Shown here in pieces: positions 1 through 7,700 of a stretch of 64,000 nt of DNA. Source of the DNA: Hymenobacter translucens. Lineage in GTDB: Bacteria; Bacteroidota; Bacteroidia; Cytophagales; Hymenobacteraceae. Location: positions 372,001-436,000 of the forward strand of contig NZ_JAJERB010000003.1 of NCBI RefSeq assembly GCF_020685205.1, read 5' to 3'. The notes under the pieces are model-generated. The model worked only from the letters and a program-made list of their open reading frames with translations, was not told where the DNA came from and searched no databases. The translations under genes and the position numbers were made by a program. Position 1 is the first letter of the stretch. Every line of letters begins with the position of its first letter.

Positions 1-253
1 GCTGCCCTTTATTGGCTTCTGCCAGCCCGAGCTGGCGCTTCTCCCTCACTTTCCAGGCCGAAGCCGCCGAGCCCAGGGCGAAAAACAACGCCAGCAAGCT
101 TAGTCCGGTAAAGCCGTTGCCCAGGTAAATCAGCAGCCCCAGCCCTCCGCCGAGCCACATGCCGGCCCGGGTCAGCTTGCCGCTCCGCGCGCTGTACACC
201 ATGCCGCTCGTGAGCAGCGCCACAACCAGGGCAAGGTGAATTGTGTCGGTCAT
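1..253 (-). CDS. DUF92 family membrane protein (partial, N-terminal part)
   Basis: Reading leftwards from an ATG at 251-253, an open frame of 84 codons runs off the window edge. It starts MTDTIHLALVVALLTSG and has hydrophobic segments at about residues 5-17, 33-46 and 50-64, followed by a basic stretch (WKVREKRQLG). The order of features (a short helix, a 'GKLTRAGMWLGGGLG' segment, then an 'FFALGSAAS' helix ending in a charged linker) fits the start of DUF92/TIGR00297 integral membrane proteins, whose biochemical role is unknown. The C-terminal majority is outside the window. The family call is from memory of the pattern, so it is moderate. Confidence 0.6.
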   Translation of the reverse strand, partial: MTDTIHLALVVALLTSGMVYSARSGKLTRAGMWLGGGLGLLIYLGNGFTGLSLLALFFALGSAASAWKVREKRQLGLAEANKGQ

Positions 254-332
254 CGTGAAGTAAAATGCTGCCGCTTGCCGCCTAATTACGCTAAGTCAAT
301 GTGCTTACTTCCACTGCGAACTCCAATCACGC

Positions 333-1040
333 TTACAATACCACCCGCCGCAGCGTGGGCAGATTCCGCCATTTTTCCCGGGGCTGACCCGTTGCGTCGA
401 AGGCCGAGAGGCTGGCTTTGTCGGCGTCCCGGCCTTCCCCGATCAGGATGGAAAACCGGCCTTCCCGGGTCTCGGCCACAAACTCACTGGCCTTAAACTC
501 AGGTGTGCTTGCCGCCGCACCCGGCAGCTCGTCGGTCAGGTAGAAGCCCGGCGAAAGGTCGGCCACGGCTTCGATCTGCGTCGGCTCCCCAATGGGCCCG
601 GTGGCTTCGGCCCGGAAACGCAGGCTGGTATAGTTCAGCCGCGTAACGGTAAGGCTGAACGACTCCCAGCCACGGACGCCGCTGTACGTAACCGGCTGGC
701 CGGCGGGCAGCTCGGTTGGGAAGGCCACGGAATCCTCGCGGCTCAGCACCAGCCACCGGCCCCGCACCTTGTACTGACTGCCCCCGGCCATGTCCCGCAG
801 CCCGGCCACGAAAGCCGGCGACAGATTCGTTGAATCGACGGCGGGTGCCCGCTCCACTGTAGCGGCCGAATCAGCGGCCGGTACGGACTCGGCAGAACCG
901 GGGCTGGTTAAGGCTTGGTGCTCGGTTTTCTTCTCGGAGCAGGCCCCGAGCAGACCGGCGGCAAGAATCAGGGCGGTAATAGGGCGAAAATGGAGCACGG
1001 CGCGAACAAAGGGCCTGCGGGCAGGCGTGAGAGGCCGCAA
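333..1040 (-). CDS. Hypothetical lipoprotein
   Basis: A 235-codon frame. Residues about 17-34 form a signal peptide ending in a lipobox (AAGLLGAC), so the mature protein should start at the Cys and be lipid-anchored in the envelope. The body has a low-complexity Ser/Ala/Glu linker (about 35-70), then a compact domain rich in beta-type residues with motifs such as GRWLVLSREDSVAFP and EKWRNLPTLRRVVL at the end. I recognise no family. The ATG at 1040 gives a long basic n-region. A GTG about 14 codons in would give a more typical lipoprotein signal, so the start is uncertain. It lies 39 bases downstream of the zinc-ribbon gene and may be cotranscribed with it. Confidence 0.75.
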   Translation of the reverse strand: MRPLTPARRPFVRAVLHFRPITALILAAGLLGACSEKKTEHQALTSPGSAESVPAADSAATVERAPAVDSTNLSPAFVAGLRDMAGGSQYKVRGRWLVLSREDSVAFPTELPAGQPVTYSGVRGWESFSLTVTRLNYTSLRFRAEATGPIGEPTQIEAVADLSPGFYLTDELPGAAASTPEFKASEFVAETREGRFSILIGEGRDADKASLSAFDATGQPREKWRNLPTLRRVVL

Positions 1041-1079
1041 CTTACGCAGGCCGACGCGTTTTTTCCCTTTCCGCCAGCC

Positions 1080-1763
1080 TTACTGCCGGGCGCCGCACTC
1101 GGCGCAGAAGCGCTGATCGGCCTTCATGGTACCGCCGCAGTCGGTGCAGAACTTTTCCTTGCTCTGCTGCGCGGCAGCATTGGTGGTGCCACACTCGGGG
1201 CAGAACTTCTGGGTGGGGCTGAGCTTGGCGCTGCAGCCCGTGCACTGCACAATGCCGGTGCGGTTCAGAAAGTCCAGGCTCTTGGTGTAGTCCTGAGTGC
1301 GGGTCTTCTCGCGAATCTGCTCACTTGTGGCCAGGGCCTGCTGGGCGGCCAGCTCCTCGTGCTCATCGGGGGCGCAGGTTTCGCAGAGGCCGGCGCGGTG
1401 GTTCCAGCATACGTCGGGGCATACCCAGCCGCCGCAGCGGGTGCACTGCTTGAAGTGCTGCTTGCCTTCCAGCACCGCCTTTTCCAGCGCTTCATCGTGG
1501 GCTTTGCCGCCAATGGCCCGCTGCATCTGGTAGGCGGCGTTGCCGGCCTCATGGAAAAAACCACCGAACAGGCTGCCCGCGGCATTAAGCACGCTGCCGG
1601 CAATACCGATGGCGCTCGGCTGAAACCGTGACATGTGCCCGTTGCGGCATTTGTCGCAGTAAAACTTGAACTGGAAGCCTTTGTCGGTGGACAAGTCATC
1701 GTGGTTGGCGACGAACTGAATCAGGTTGCTCACGGCGTAGCTGCTAATGTGGTGGATAGGCAA
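1080..1763 (-). CDS. Zinc-ribbon protein with multiple Cys4 sites
   Basis: 227 residues with no signal peptide, so probably cytoplasmic. Cys pairs are spread over the whole chain: CDKC near residue 36, CTRCGGWVCPDVCWNH around 107-121, CETC near 127, and two C-terminal double zinc ribbons (CTGC..CPECG and CTDCGG..CAECG). The last two match the rubredoxin-like knuckles of zinc_ribbon/DZR domains. The middle (residues 46-100) is a Gly/Ala-rich, partly helical region. Zinc ribbons of this kind bind protein or nucleic acid, but nothing here shows the partner. It precedes the lipoprotein on the same strand and diverges from the ECF sigma gene across 233 bases. Confidence 0.75.
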   Translation of the reverse strand: MPIHHISSYAVSNLIQFVANHDDLSTDKGFQFKFYCDKCRNGHMSRFQPSAIGIAGSVLNAAGSLFGGFFHEAGNAAYQMQRAIGGKAHDEALEKAVLEGKQHFKQCTRCGGWVCPDVCWNHRAGLCETCAPDEHEELAAQQALATSEQIREKTRTQDYTKSLDFLNRTGIVQCTGCSAKLSPTQKFCPECGTTNAAAQQSKEKFCTDCGGTMKADQRFCAECGARQ

Positions 1764-1859
1764 ACTTAGCCGATTATCTACGTCATTTAAAAGCCAGAAA
1801 TTGACGATTGAACTTTAACAAGACATGACCCGAACAGGGTATAACTTTATCTATAACAA

Positions 1860-1875
1860 TCACATATGCATGTGA
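1860..1875. promoter_or_regulatory. 16-bp palindrome upstream of the ECF sigma gene
   Basis: TCACAT-ATGC-ATGTGA is a perfect inverted repeat in the AT-richer part of the divergent spacer between the zinc-ribbon gene and the ECF sigma gene, 122 bases before the sigma start. Its size and position fit a repressor or activator operator. A TATAACTTTA stretch lies just upstream. The regulator is unknown. Confidence 0.3.
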
Positions 1876-1996
1876 GTAACTGCTCGGCTTCCGCCCCCGG
1901 GTAAAAAACCAGACGGACTTTACACGCAAGCGTTAAACTTTCCGGGGCCCGTTCCATCCAACCGCACATACCCCGCCGCCCCAACCCGTTCCCTGC

Positions 1997-2539
1997 TTGG
2001 AAGACCAGGAAATCCTCGCCAAGTTCGCCGACCCCGCCGCTCGTAACGTGGCCTTTAACCAGCTGGTGCGCAAGTACCAGAGCAAGGTGTACTGGCACGT
2101 ACGCAAGATGGTGGTCGACCACGACGATGCCGACGACCTGACCCAGGATGTGTTCATCAAGGTCTGGAACCACCTGGGCAACTTCCGGCAGGACGCCTCG
2201 CTCTACACCTGGATCTACCGCATTGCCACGAACGAGTGCCTGACGTTTCTCTCCTCGAAGCGCCGTAAGTTTTTCCTGCCCATCAACGACATCACCGCCG
2301 AGCTGTCGGCCAAGGTGGAAGCCGATACCGAGCTGGCGGGCGACGAGGTGGAAATGAAGCTACAGAAAGCCATTCTGCGCCTGCCCGACAAGCAGCGCCT
2401 GGTCTTCAACCTCAAATACTACGAGGACATGAAATACGAAGACATGGCCGAAGTCACCGGAACGTCGGTAGGGGCGCTGAAGGCCTCGTACCACCACGCC
2501 GTCAAGAAGATCGAACAATACGTGAATGAACAGTCTTAA
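1997..2539 (+). CDS. ECF-type RNA polymerase sigma factor
   Basis: 180 residues containing the two sigma-70 parts of extracytoplasmic-function factors. Region 2 lies at about residues 20-85, with DADDLTQDVFIKVWNHL as the core-binding and -10 recognition helix and TWIYRIATNECLTFL after it. Region 4 lies at about 120-175 (LPDKQRLVFNLKYYEDMKY then EDMAEVTGTSVGALKASYHH, the helix-turn-helix). No ATG is available in frame, and TTG at 1997 is the first start that keeps all of region 2. The gene is followed after 30 bases by a one-helix membrane protein and then a Spy/CpxP-like periplasmic protein. The three probably form an envelope-stress operon, with the second gene as likely anti-sigma partner. 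Confidence 0.93.
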   Translation: MEDQEILAKFADPAARNVAFNQLVRKYQSKVYWHVRKMVVDHDDADDLTQDVFIKVWNHLGNFRQDASLYTWIYRIATNECLTFLSSKRRKFFLPINDITAELSAKVEADTELAGDEVEMKLQKAILRLPDKQRLVFNLKYYEDMKYEDMAEVTGTSVGALKASYHHAVKKIEQYVNEQS

Positions 2540-2569
2540 ACCCTGGGGCCCTTGCCCCGTCTAACCGCC

Positions 2570-3025
2570 ATGAAAACGCCTTTTCGTCTGGACGACCACC
2601 CCCGCCGGGCTCACCCTTTTTCCGCTCCCCCGGCCGACTACTTTGACCGGCTGCCGACCCGCGTGATGGCCCGGGTGCAGCCCGGCGCGACGCGAGCTAC
2701 GGGCCTGGGCTGGCTGCTGGCTTTGCCGGCTCCCCTACGCACGGCCCTGGCCTCCACCCTGGTGCTCGGCTCGTTTGCGGCTTCCTTTTTTCTGGCCCGG
2801 CCGGCCGCCGTTTCTACCCCCGCAACGGCGGATGCCACCCTGGCCGCTATTCCCCAAACCGAAGTAGTTCAGTACCTGCTGACCAGCGACCAGCACGTGT
2901 CGCTCAACGACCTGACCGTGCTGGCAGCTACCGACCAGGACCTGACCGCCAGCTTTCTGCCGGCTTCGTCCCCGGAGTTGGAAGAAGCCCTGGAAAGTCA
3001 GCCCATCGAGGATACCTACCTATAA
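2570..3025 (+). CDS. Single-pass membrane protein, probable partner of the ECF sigma factor
   Basis: The ATG at 2570 gives 151 residues. The N-terminal part (MKTPFRLDDHPRRAHPFS..) contains PADYFDRLPTRVMARVQ, a motif often seen near the N-terminus of Bacteroidota proteins encoded after ECF sigma genes. One membrane helix lies at about 62-84 (TALASTLVLGSFAASFF), and a short acidic C-terminal domain would lie outside the membrane. Position and topology suggest an anti-sigma-like regulator, but no zinc-binding anti-sigma motif (HxxxCxxC) is present, so this role is inferred from context only. Confidence 0.7.
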   Translation: MKTPFRLDDHPRRAHPFSAPPADYFDRLPTRVMARVQPGATRATGLGWLLALPAPLRTALASTLVLGSFAASFFLARPAAVSTPATADATLAAIPQTEVVQYLLTSDQHVSLNDLTVLAATDQDLTASFLPASSPELEEALESQPIEDTYL

Positions 3026-3055
3026 TTTCACGCCTGCCCTTTTCTTACTCCGCAT

Positions 3056-3544
3056 ATGAACAACCTTTTTCGGAACCTGCTGGCCCTGCTGCTGCTGCTT
3101 AGCGTGGCGGGCTTTGCTCAGGCCCAGCCAGGAGGCGGCAAGCGCCAGCAGCGCCTGGGCCGCATTGAAAACGCCAAGATTGCCTACCTCACCGATAAAC
3201 TTTCCCTTACCCAGGACCAGGCCCAGCGCTTCTGGCCGGTATACAACGAGTTTTCAGACAAGCGCCGGGACCTGAACCGCCGGCAGCGCCTGCTTCGCAC
3301 CGAAAACCCCGAGAGCCTGACCGATCAGCAGCTGCGCGACAACCTCAACCAGATGCTGGCCAACCGGCAGACGGAGCTGAACCTGGAAAAGGAATACCTC
3401 GAGAAGTTTCAGAAGGTGATTTCCCTGCGCCAGGTGGCCCAGCTCTTCATTGCCGAGCGGGAGTTCACCAAAGTGCTGCTTCAGCGTCTCAACGACCCGC
3501 GCGGCGCGGCCGGAGCAGCCCCGGGCATGCAGGCCGACGACTAA
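3056..3544 (+). CDS. Spy/CpxP-like periplasmic protein
   Basis: 162 residues. A clear signal peptide (MNNLFRNLLALLLLLSVAGFAQAQ) is followed by a fully helical, charged domain. LTQDQAQRFWPVYNEFSDKRRDLNRR and the following helices resemble the LTxxQ repeat architecture of Spy/CpxP/heavy-metal-resistance proteins, which chaperone or sense unfolded envelope proteins. It is the third gene of the sigma-factor cluster (31 bases after the previous gene) and is followed by a strong terminator, so it is probably the last gene of that operon and either a target or a sensor of the sigma factor. The match is at the level of architecture only. Confidence 0.7.
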   Translation: MNNLFRNLLALLLLLSVAGFAQAQPGGGKRQQRLGRIENAKIAYLTDKLSLTQDQAQRFWPVYNEFSDKRRDLNRRQRLLRTENPESLTDQQLRDNLNQMLANRQTELNLEKEYLEKFQKVISLRQVAQLFIAEREFTKVLLQRLNDPRGAAGAAPGMQADD

Positions 3545-3572
3545 GCCGTCAGAACCCGATGCTACTTACCCG

Positions 3573-3598
3573 AAAGAGGCTGACGAATCAGCCTCTTT
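3573..3598 (+). terminator. Intrinsic terminator after the ECF sigma operon
   Basis: AAAGAGGCTGA pairs with TCAGCCTCTTT across a CGAA loop (11 bp, perfect), with T residues at the end of the stem. It lies 29 bases after the Spy-like gene. Confidence 0.85.
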
Positions 3599-3630
3599 TC
3601 GTGTGCCGGGCGCTGCAGGACGTATCTTTG
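3597..3630 (+). promoter_or_regulatory. Bacteroidota-type promoter of the aminotransferase gene
   Basis: TATCTTTG at 3623-3630 is a perfect TAnnTTTG -7 element. A T-rich TTTTCG at 3597 stands at roughly the -33 position. The predicted start of transcription (about 3637) is only about 13 bases before the ATG at 3650, giving a very short leader. Confidence 0.6.
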
Positions 3631-3649
3631 CGGGCTAATCCGAATCCGT

Positions 3650-4843
3650 ATGCTTACGCCCCGCCAGCTTTTCCTTCGTCACCAGGCTCAGACCTCCGAT
3701 ACGCCCCTGCTGCTGGAGATTGAGCGGGCCGAGGGCGTGTACATGTACGGTCCCGGCGGACGGCGCTACCTCGACCTGATTTCCGGCATCGGGGTCAGCA
3801 ACGTAGGCCACCGCCACCCCCGCGTCATCGGCGCCATTCAGCAGCAGCTCGACAAGTACCTGCACCTGATGGTGTACGGCGAAGTGGTGCAGACGCCCCA
3901 GGCCGAGCTGGCCCACGCCCTGCACCTGACCCTGCCGGCCGTGCTGGACGCCGTGTACTTCACCAACTCGGGTGCCGAAGCCGTGGAAGGCGCCCTCAAG
4001 CTGGCCAAGCGCCATACCGGCCGCACCGAGCTTATCAGCTGCCACCGGGCCTACCACGGTTCCACCCACGGTGCCTTGTCCGTGACGGGTTCGGAAGGCT
4101 TCAAGCAGAGCTACCGCCCCCTGCTGCCCGACGTGCGCCACATTGAGTACAACGCTTTGCCCGACCTGGCCCTCATTACGTCCCGGACGGCGGCCGTGAT
4201 TGTGGAAACGGTGCAGGGCGAAGCCGGGGTGCGCGTACCCCATCCGGGCTACCTCCCGGCTCTTCGGCAGCGCTGCACCGAAACCGGGACCCTGCTGATC
4301 CTCGACGAAATTCAGTGCGGCTTCGGGCGCACCGGCACCTTCTGGGCGTTTGAGCAGTTTGGCATCGTGCCCGACGTGCTGCTCTGCGCCAAGGGCATGG
4401 GGGGCGGCATGCCCATCGGCGCGTTCATTGCTCCGCAGGAAATCATGGCGGGCTTTAAATCCAACCCCGTGCTCGGGCACTGCACCACGTTTGGCGGCCA
4501 TCCGGTTTCGTGCGTGGCCTCCCTGGCCACGCTCCAGGTGATTCAGGAAGAAAACCTGCTGGCCGGGGTAACCGCCAAAGCCGCGCTGTTCCGGAATCTG
4601 CTGCGCCACCCTGCCATCCGGGACGTACGCGGCCTGGGCCTGCTGATGGCGGTGGAGTTCGACTCCTACGCCGTGCTCAAGCCCATCATCGACCGCGCCC
4701 TCGAGCACGAAGGCATTCTGACCGACTGGTTTCTGTTCTGCGACAACTCGCTTCGGCTGGCTCCTCCCCTGACCATCAGCGAAGCCGAAATCAAGGAGGC
4801 CTGCGCCGCGCTGCAGCGGGCTATTCACTACGTGGTCAGCTAA
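3650..4843 (+). CDS. Class III PLP-dependent aminotransferase
   Basis: 397 residues, the usual size for acetylornithine/ornithine-type aminotransferases. YFTNSGAEAVEGALKLA (about 103-119) is the phosphate-binding glycine region, LILDEIQCGFGRTG (216-229) carries the PLP-contacting Asp219, and CAKGMGGGMPIGAF places the Schiff-base lysine at 248. The substrate is likely an omega-amine or an acylated ornithine, but subgroup residues do not settle this. No arginine-biosynthesis neighbours are present. The gene stands alone with its own promoter and a hairpin terminator shared with the convergent TerB-like gene. Confidence 0.9.
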   Translation: MLTPRQLFLRHQAQTSDTPLLLEIERAEGVYMYGPGGRRYLDLISGIGVSNVGHRHPRVIGAIQQQLDKYLHLMVYGEVVQTPQAELAHALHLTLPAVLDAVYFTNSGAEAVEGALKLAKRHTGRTELISCHRAYHGSTHGALSVTGSEGFKQSYRPLLPDVRHIEYNALPDLALITSRTAAVIVETVQGEAGVRVPHPGYLPALRQRCTETGTLLILDEIQCGFGRTGTFWAFEQFGIVPDVLLCAKGMGGGMPIGAFIAPQEIMAGFKSNPVLGHCTTFGGHPVSCVASLATLQVIQEENLLAGVTAKAALFRNLLRHPAIRDVRGLGLLMAVEFDSYAVLKPIIDRALEHEGILTDWFLFCDNSLRLAPPLTISEAEIKEACAALQRAIHYVVS

Positions 4844-4849
4844 CAAAAA

Positions 4850-4873
4850 AGCCAGCCCGTTGCGGGGCTGGCT
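4850..4873. terminator. Bidirectional terminator between convergent genes
   Basis: AGCCAGCCC (4850-4858) pairs with GGGCTGGCT (4865-4873). An A-run precedes and T residues follow, so it can stop transcription from both the aminotransferase and the TerB-like gene. Confidence 0.8.
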
Positions 4874-4892
4874 TGGTGCGGAGTCAGGCAAT

Positions 4893-5342
4893 TTAAAATT
4901 GCTTAACGTCGGAGTTGTAGTTGAGGAAGGACTGGGATTCCTCCTTAATCTGCTCCCGCGGCAGCCCGTCCTTGACGCCAAGGGAAATTTTGCGGACCAG
5001 CACCCCCACAATGGCTTTGCGGAAGCCCAGCTTCTCAGCCATGTCGATGCAGAAGTCCATTTCGTTGTCGTCCACCACGCCATCGGCGAGCATCATGTCA
5101 ACCAGGTCGAAGATTTGGTCGAACCGCTCCGAGTCGTTGTCGGGCAATACCAGGGCCGGGGCGTTGGCGTTGGCAATGATGGAGCGGACGTCATCGGCCC
5201 GCAGCCCGTTTTTCTTCCCCACCGCGACAATGAAACTCATTTCGCGCTCATCAATGTGGCCGTCGGCCTTGGCCAGCGTAACCAGATTCATCAGGTGACT
5301 TTTGACTTTCTTAGTCTGCTCGTTTTCAAAAAAACCAAACAT
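4893..5342 (-). CDS. TerB-like helical protein
   Basis: 149 residues, all-helical, with no signal peptide. LMNLVTLAKADGHIDEREMSFI and FDLVDMMLADGVVDDNEMDFC are two copies of the acidic 'A-x-D-G-x-[IV]-x-x-x-E' pattern of the TerB/DjlA-N fold (tellurite-resistance TerB superfamily), which binds divalent metal through these acidic loops. The family acts in stress-signalling complexes at the membrane, but no other ter genes are nearby, so the specific role is unknown. Single gene, convergent with the aminotransferase. Confidence 0.8.
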   Translation of the reverse strand: MFGFFENEQTKKVKSHLMNLVTLAKADGHIDEREMSFIVAVGKKNGLRADDVRSIIANANAPALVLPDNDSERFDQIFDLVDMMLADGVVDDNEMDFCIDMAEKLGFRKAIVGVLVRKISLGVKDGLPREQIKEESQSFLNYNSDVKQF

Positions 5343-5601
5343 ACACGAAGCGGCTTAGGGTAGTGGGTAGGACAAAAAGGGGCACTGCGAAATCCGGGTG
5401 GGCCGGGCAGGAATTACCTCGGAGTGCTGCGGTTAAGATAGCTGCTGGCAGTGGGCTTTGCAACTAGTTCGGATACGTAAACGACAAAAAAACAGCCAGC
5501 TCAACCGTTTCATTTTCCGGCCCGGATAATTTGCTCTGTTTTTTCAGGCAAGAATCACCAACTTTGCCCGCCCCGCATTGGGCGATTTTGGAATCAGAGT
5601 T

Positions 5602-6576
5602 ATGATGAAGCGCATTGCAGTTTTTACCAGTGGCGGCGACTCGCCCGGCATGAACGCCTGCATCCGGGCCGTGGTCCGCACCGCCGTTTACCACGGCATT
5701 GAAGTATACGGCATCATGCGCGGCTACAGCGGCATGATCAAGGGCGAGTTCGTGAAGCTCGACTCGGCCTCGGTTTCCAACACCATTCAGAAAGGCGGTA
5801 CCATTCTCAAGTCGGCCCGCAGCCAGAAGTTTCTGACCAAGGAAGGCCGGCAGCTGGCGTTTGACCAGCTCACCCACTTCAACATCGACGGCCTGGTTGC
5901 CATCGGGGGCAACGGCACTTTCACCGGGGCCATGATCTTCGAGGAGGAGTTCGGCATTCCCACCGTGGGCGCGCCCGGGACCATCGACAACGACCTGTTC
6001 GGCACCGACTATACCATCGGCTACGATACGGCCGTGAACACCGCCCTGGAGGCCATTGACAAGATCCGCGATACTGCCGACTCGCACGACCGGTGCTTTT
6101 TTATTGAAGTAATGGGCCGCGACTCGGGCTACATCGCCATTCCATGCGCCATTGGAGGCGGGGCCGAAATCGTGATGATTCCGGAAACGATGATGTCGAC
6201 GGAAGCCGTGATTGACACGCTGCAAAGCGGGTGGAAGCGCCACAAGACCTCGTTTATCGTGATTGTAGCCGAGGGCGACGAGGAAGGCAACGCCACCGCC
6301 ATTGCCGCCAAGGTCAAGGAAGCCATTCCCGAGCTCGACACCCGCGTTACCATCATCGGGCACGTGCAGCGCGGGGGCTCCCCCACCGCCGCCGACCGCC
6401 TGCTGGGCTCGCAGATCGGCATTGCCGCCGTCGAAGGCCTGATGAACGGCATGCGCAACGTAATGGCCGGCATCATCGACCGCAAGCTTGTGTACACGCC
6501 TTTTAAAGACACGATCTACAAGAAGAAGATCATCAACCAGACCTTTATGCGGATGGTGGAAATCCTGTCGGTATAG
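5602..6576 (+). CDS. pfkA: ATP-dependent 6-phosphofructokinase
   Basis: 324 residues from the ATG at 5602 (an upstream in-frame TTG at 5578 is not needed). It phosphorylates fructose 6-phosphate to the 1,6-bisphosphate in glycolysis. Visible signatures are FTSGGDSPGMNACIRAVV (ATP site, about 8-25), GGNGTFTGA, PGTIDNDLFGTDYTIGYDTA (catalytic Asp in the TIDND motif) and GHVQRGGSPTAADR near 255. A Gly at the position after the first GGD points to ATP rather than pyrophosphate as donor. It has no operon partners. Confidence 0.97.
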   Translation: MMKRIAVFTSGGDSPGMNACIRAVVRTAVYHGIEVYGIMRGYSGMIKGEFVKLDSASVSNTIQKGGTILKSARSQKFLTKEGRQLAFDQLTHFNIDGLVAIGGNGTFTGAMIFEEEFGIPTVGAPGTIDNDLFGTDYTIGYDTAVNTALEAIDKIRDTADSHDRCFFIEVMGRDSGYIAIPCAIGGGAEIVMIPETMMSTEAVIDTLQSGWKRHKTSFIVIVAEGDEEGNATAIAAKVKEAIPELDTRVTIIGHVQRGGSPTAADRLLGSQIGIAAVEGLMNGMRNVMAGIIDRKLVYTPFKDTIYKKKIINQTFMRMVEILSV

Positions 6577-6595
6577 GTTTGACGTGGCCTGTATG

Positions 6596-6622
6596 AGAAG
6601 CGTGCTGATGCGCTACGCTTCT
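6596..6622 (+). terminator. Weak hairpin after pfkA
   Basis: AGAAGCGT (6596-6603) pairs with ACGCTTCT (6615-6622), 20 bases after the pfkA stop. There is no strong T-tract, so termination here is only possible. Confidence 0.4.
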
Positions 6623-6672
6623 TCGGGTGAGACAACGCCCCCTGCGGCATTCGCACATCAAACCAGCCCTGG

Positions 6673-6704
6673 CAAGCCCCGACGTATGCGTACATCGGGG
6701 CTTG
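6673..6704. terminator. Hairpin between convergent pfkA and miaA
   Basis: CAAGCCCCGA pairs with TCGGGGCTTG (10 bp) around a loop that can extend the stem by GTA/TAC with one mismatch. It lies in the spacer between the ends of pfkA and miaA and is the best terminator candidate for both. Confidence 0.6.
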
Positions 6705-6788
6705 TTGCTTACAGAAACCGGTCCTGGCGCAACAAGCAAAGAGCTGCCAAGCACCTTGACTAAGGTCGGCGCACTCCGAACATTCACC

Positions 6789-7700
6789 TCACAAGTGCAC
6801 GGCCTGATAAGCCGCATCCCGCCGGAACCAGGTGAGCTGGCGCTTGGCGTAATGGCGGGTGTTGCGCTTGAGTAGGCGGATGGTTTCGGGCCAGTCGTAC
6901 AGGCCGTCGAGGAAGTCAAAGATTTCCTGGTAGCCAACGGTTTGCAGGGCGTTGTGGTGGCGGTACGGCAGCAAAGACTCCACCTCGGCCAGCAGCCCGT
7001 CCTTCAGCATCTGGTCTACGCGCCGGTCGATACGCTGGTAGAGCACTTCCCGCTCCCGGGTCAGCACGACCTTTACCACCCTGAACGGGCGCTGCACGGC
7101 CGGCTTGGCGGCGTGAAAGCTGGAAAACGGGCGGCCCGTTCCCCGGGTGACTTCCAGGGCCCGCACGATGCGCTGGGGGTTCTGCCGGTCGATGCGGGCG
7201 TGGGCAACGGGGTCGAGGCGGCCCAGCTCTTCCACCAAAGCCGGCAGCCCGTGCGCCGCTAATTCCTGCTGTATAGCGACCCGCACGGCCGGGTCGATGG
7301 CCGGCATGGCGTCGAACCCTTCGGTGACGGCCTGCAGGTACAGACCCGAGCCGCCGGTGAGAATGACGGTGCGGTGGCGCTGGAAAAGCGTGTCGAGCAA
7401 CGCCAAACAGTCGGTTTCGAAGCGGCCGGCATTGTACTCCTCGGTAATGGAGTGGGAATTGATGAAATGGTGGGGTATGCCCTGCATTTCATCGGGCGTA
7501 GGCTTGGCCGTACCGATGCTCAGCTCCCGGTAGAACTGCCGGGAATCAGCCGACACGATTTCCGTTTTCAGCTCCTGGGCCAGCCGTACGCAGAGCGCGG
7601 TTTTGCCCACGGCCGTCGGGCCACCCACCACCAGCAGCGTAGGCTCCGGAGTCTGGCGCAGGGTTTCCAGAATTACTTCCAGCTCAGCAGGCAGCTTCAT
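6789..7700 (-). CDS. miaA: tRNA dimethylallyltransferase
   Basis: 303 residues. MiaA transfers a dimethylallyl group to A37 of tRNAs that read codons starting with U. GGPTAVGKT at 26-34 is the P-loop, VSADSRQFYRELSIGTAKP the dimethylallyl-PP/tRNA-binding segment, ILTGGSGLYLQAVTEG the next conserved block, and QNPQRIVRALEV and KRNTRHYAKRQLTWFRRD the C-terminal tRNA-binding signatures. The start codon abuts the stop codon of the upstream glycosyltransferase with no spacing (7698-7700 against 7701-7703), so the two are almost certainly cotranscribed and may be translationally coupled. Confidence 0.96.
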   Translation of the reverse strand: MKLPAELEVILETLRQTPEPTLLVVGGPTAVGKTALCVRLAQELKTEIVSADSRQFYRELSIGTAKPTPDEMQGIPHHFINSHSITEEYNAGRFETDCLALLDTLFQRHRTVILTGGSGLYLQAVTEGFDAMPAIDPAVRVAIQQELAAHGLPALVEELGRLDPVAHARIDRQNPQRIVRALEVTRGTGRPFSSFHAAKPAVQRPFRVVKVVLTREREVLYQRIDRRVDQMLKDGLLAEVESLLPYRHHNALQTVGYQEIFDFLDGLYDWPETIRLLKRNTRHYAKRQLTWFRRDAAYQAVHL

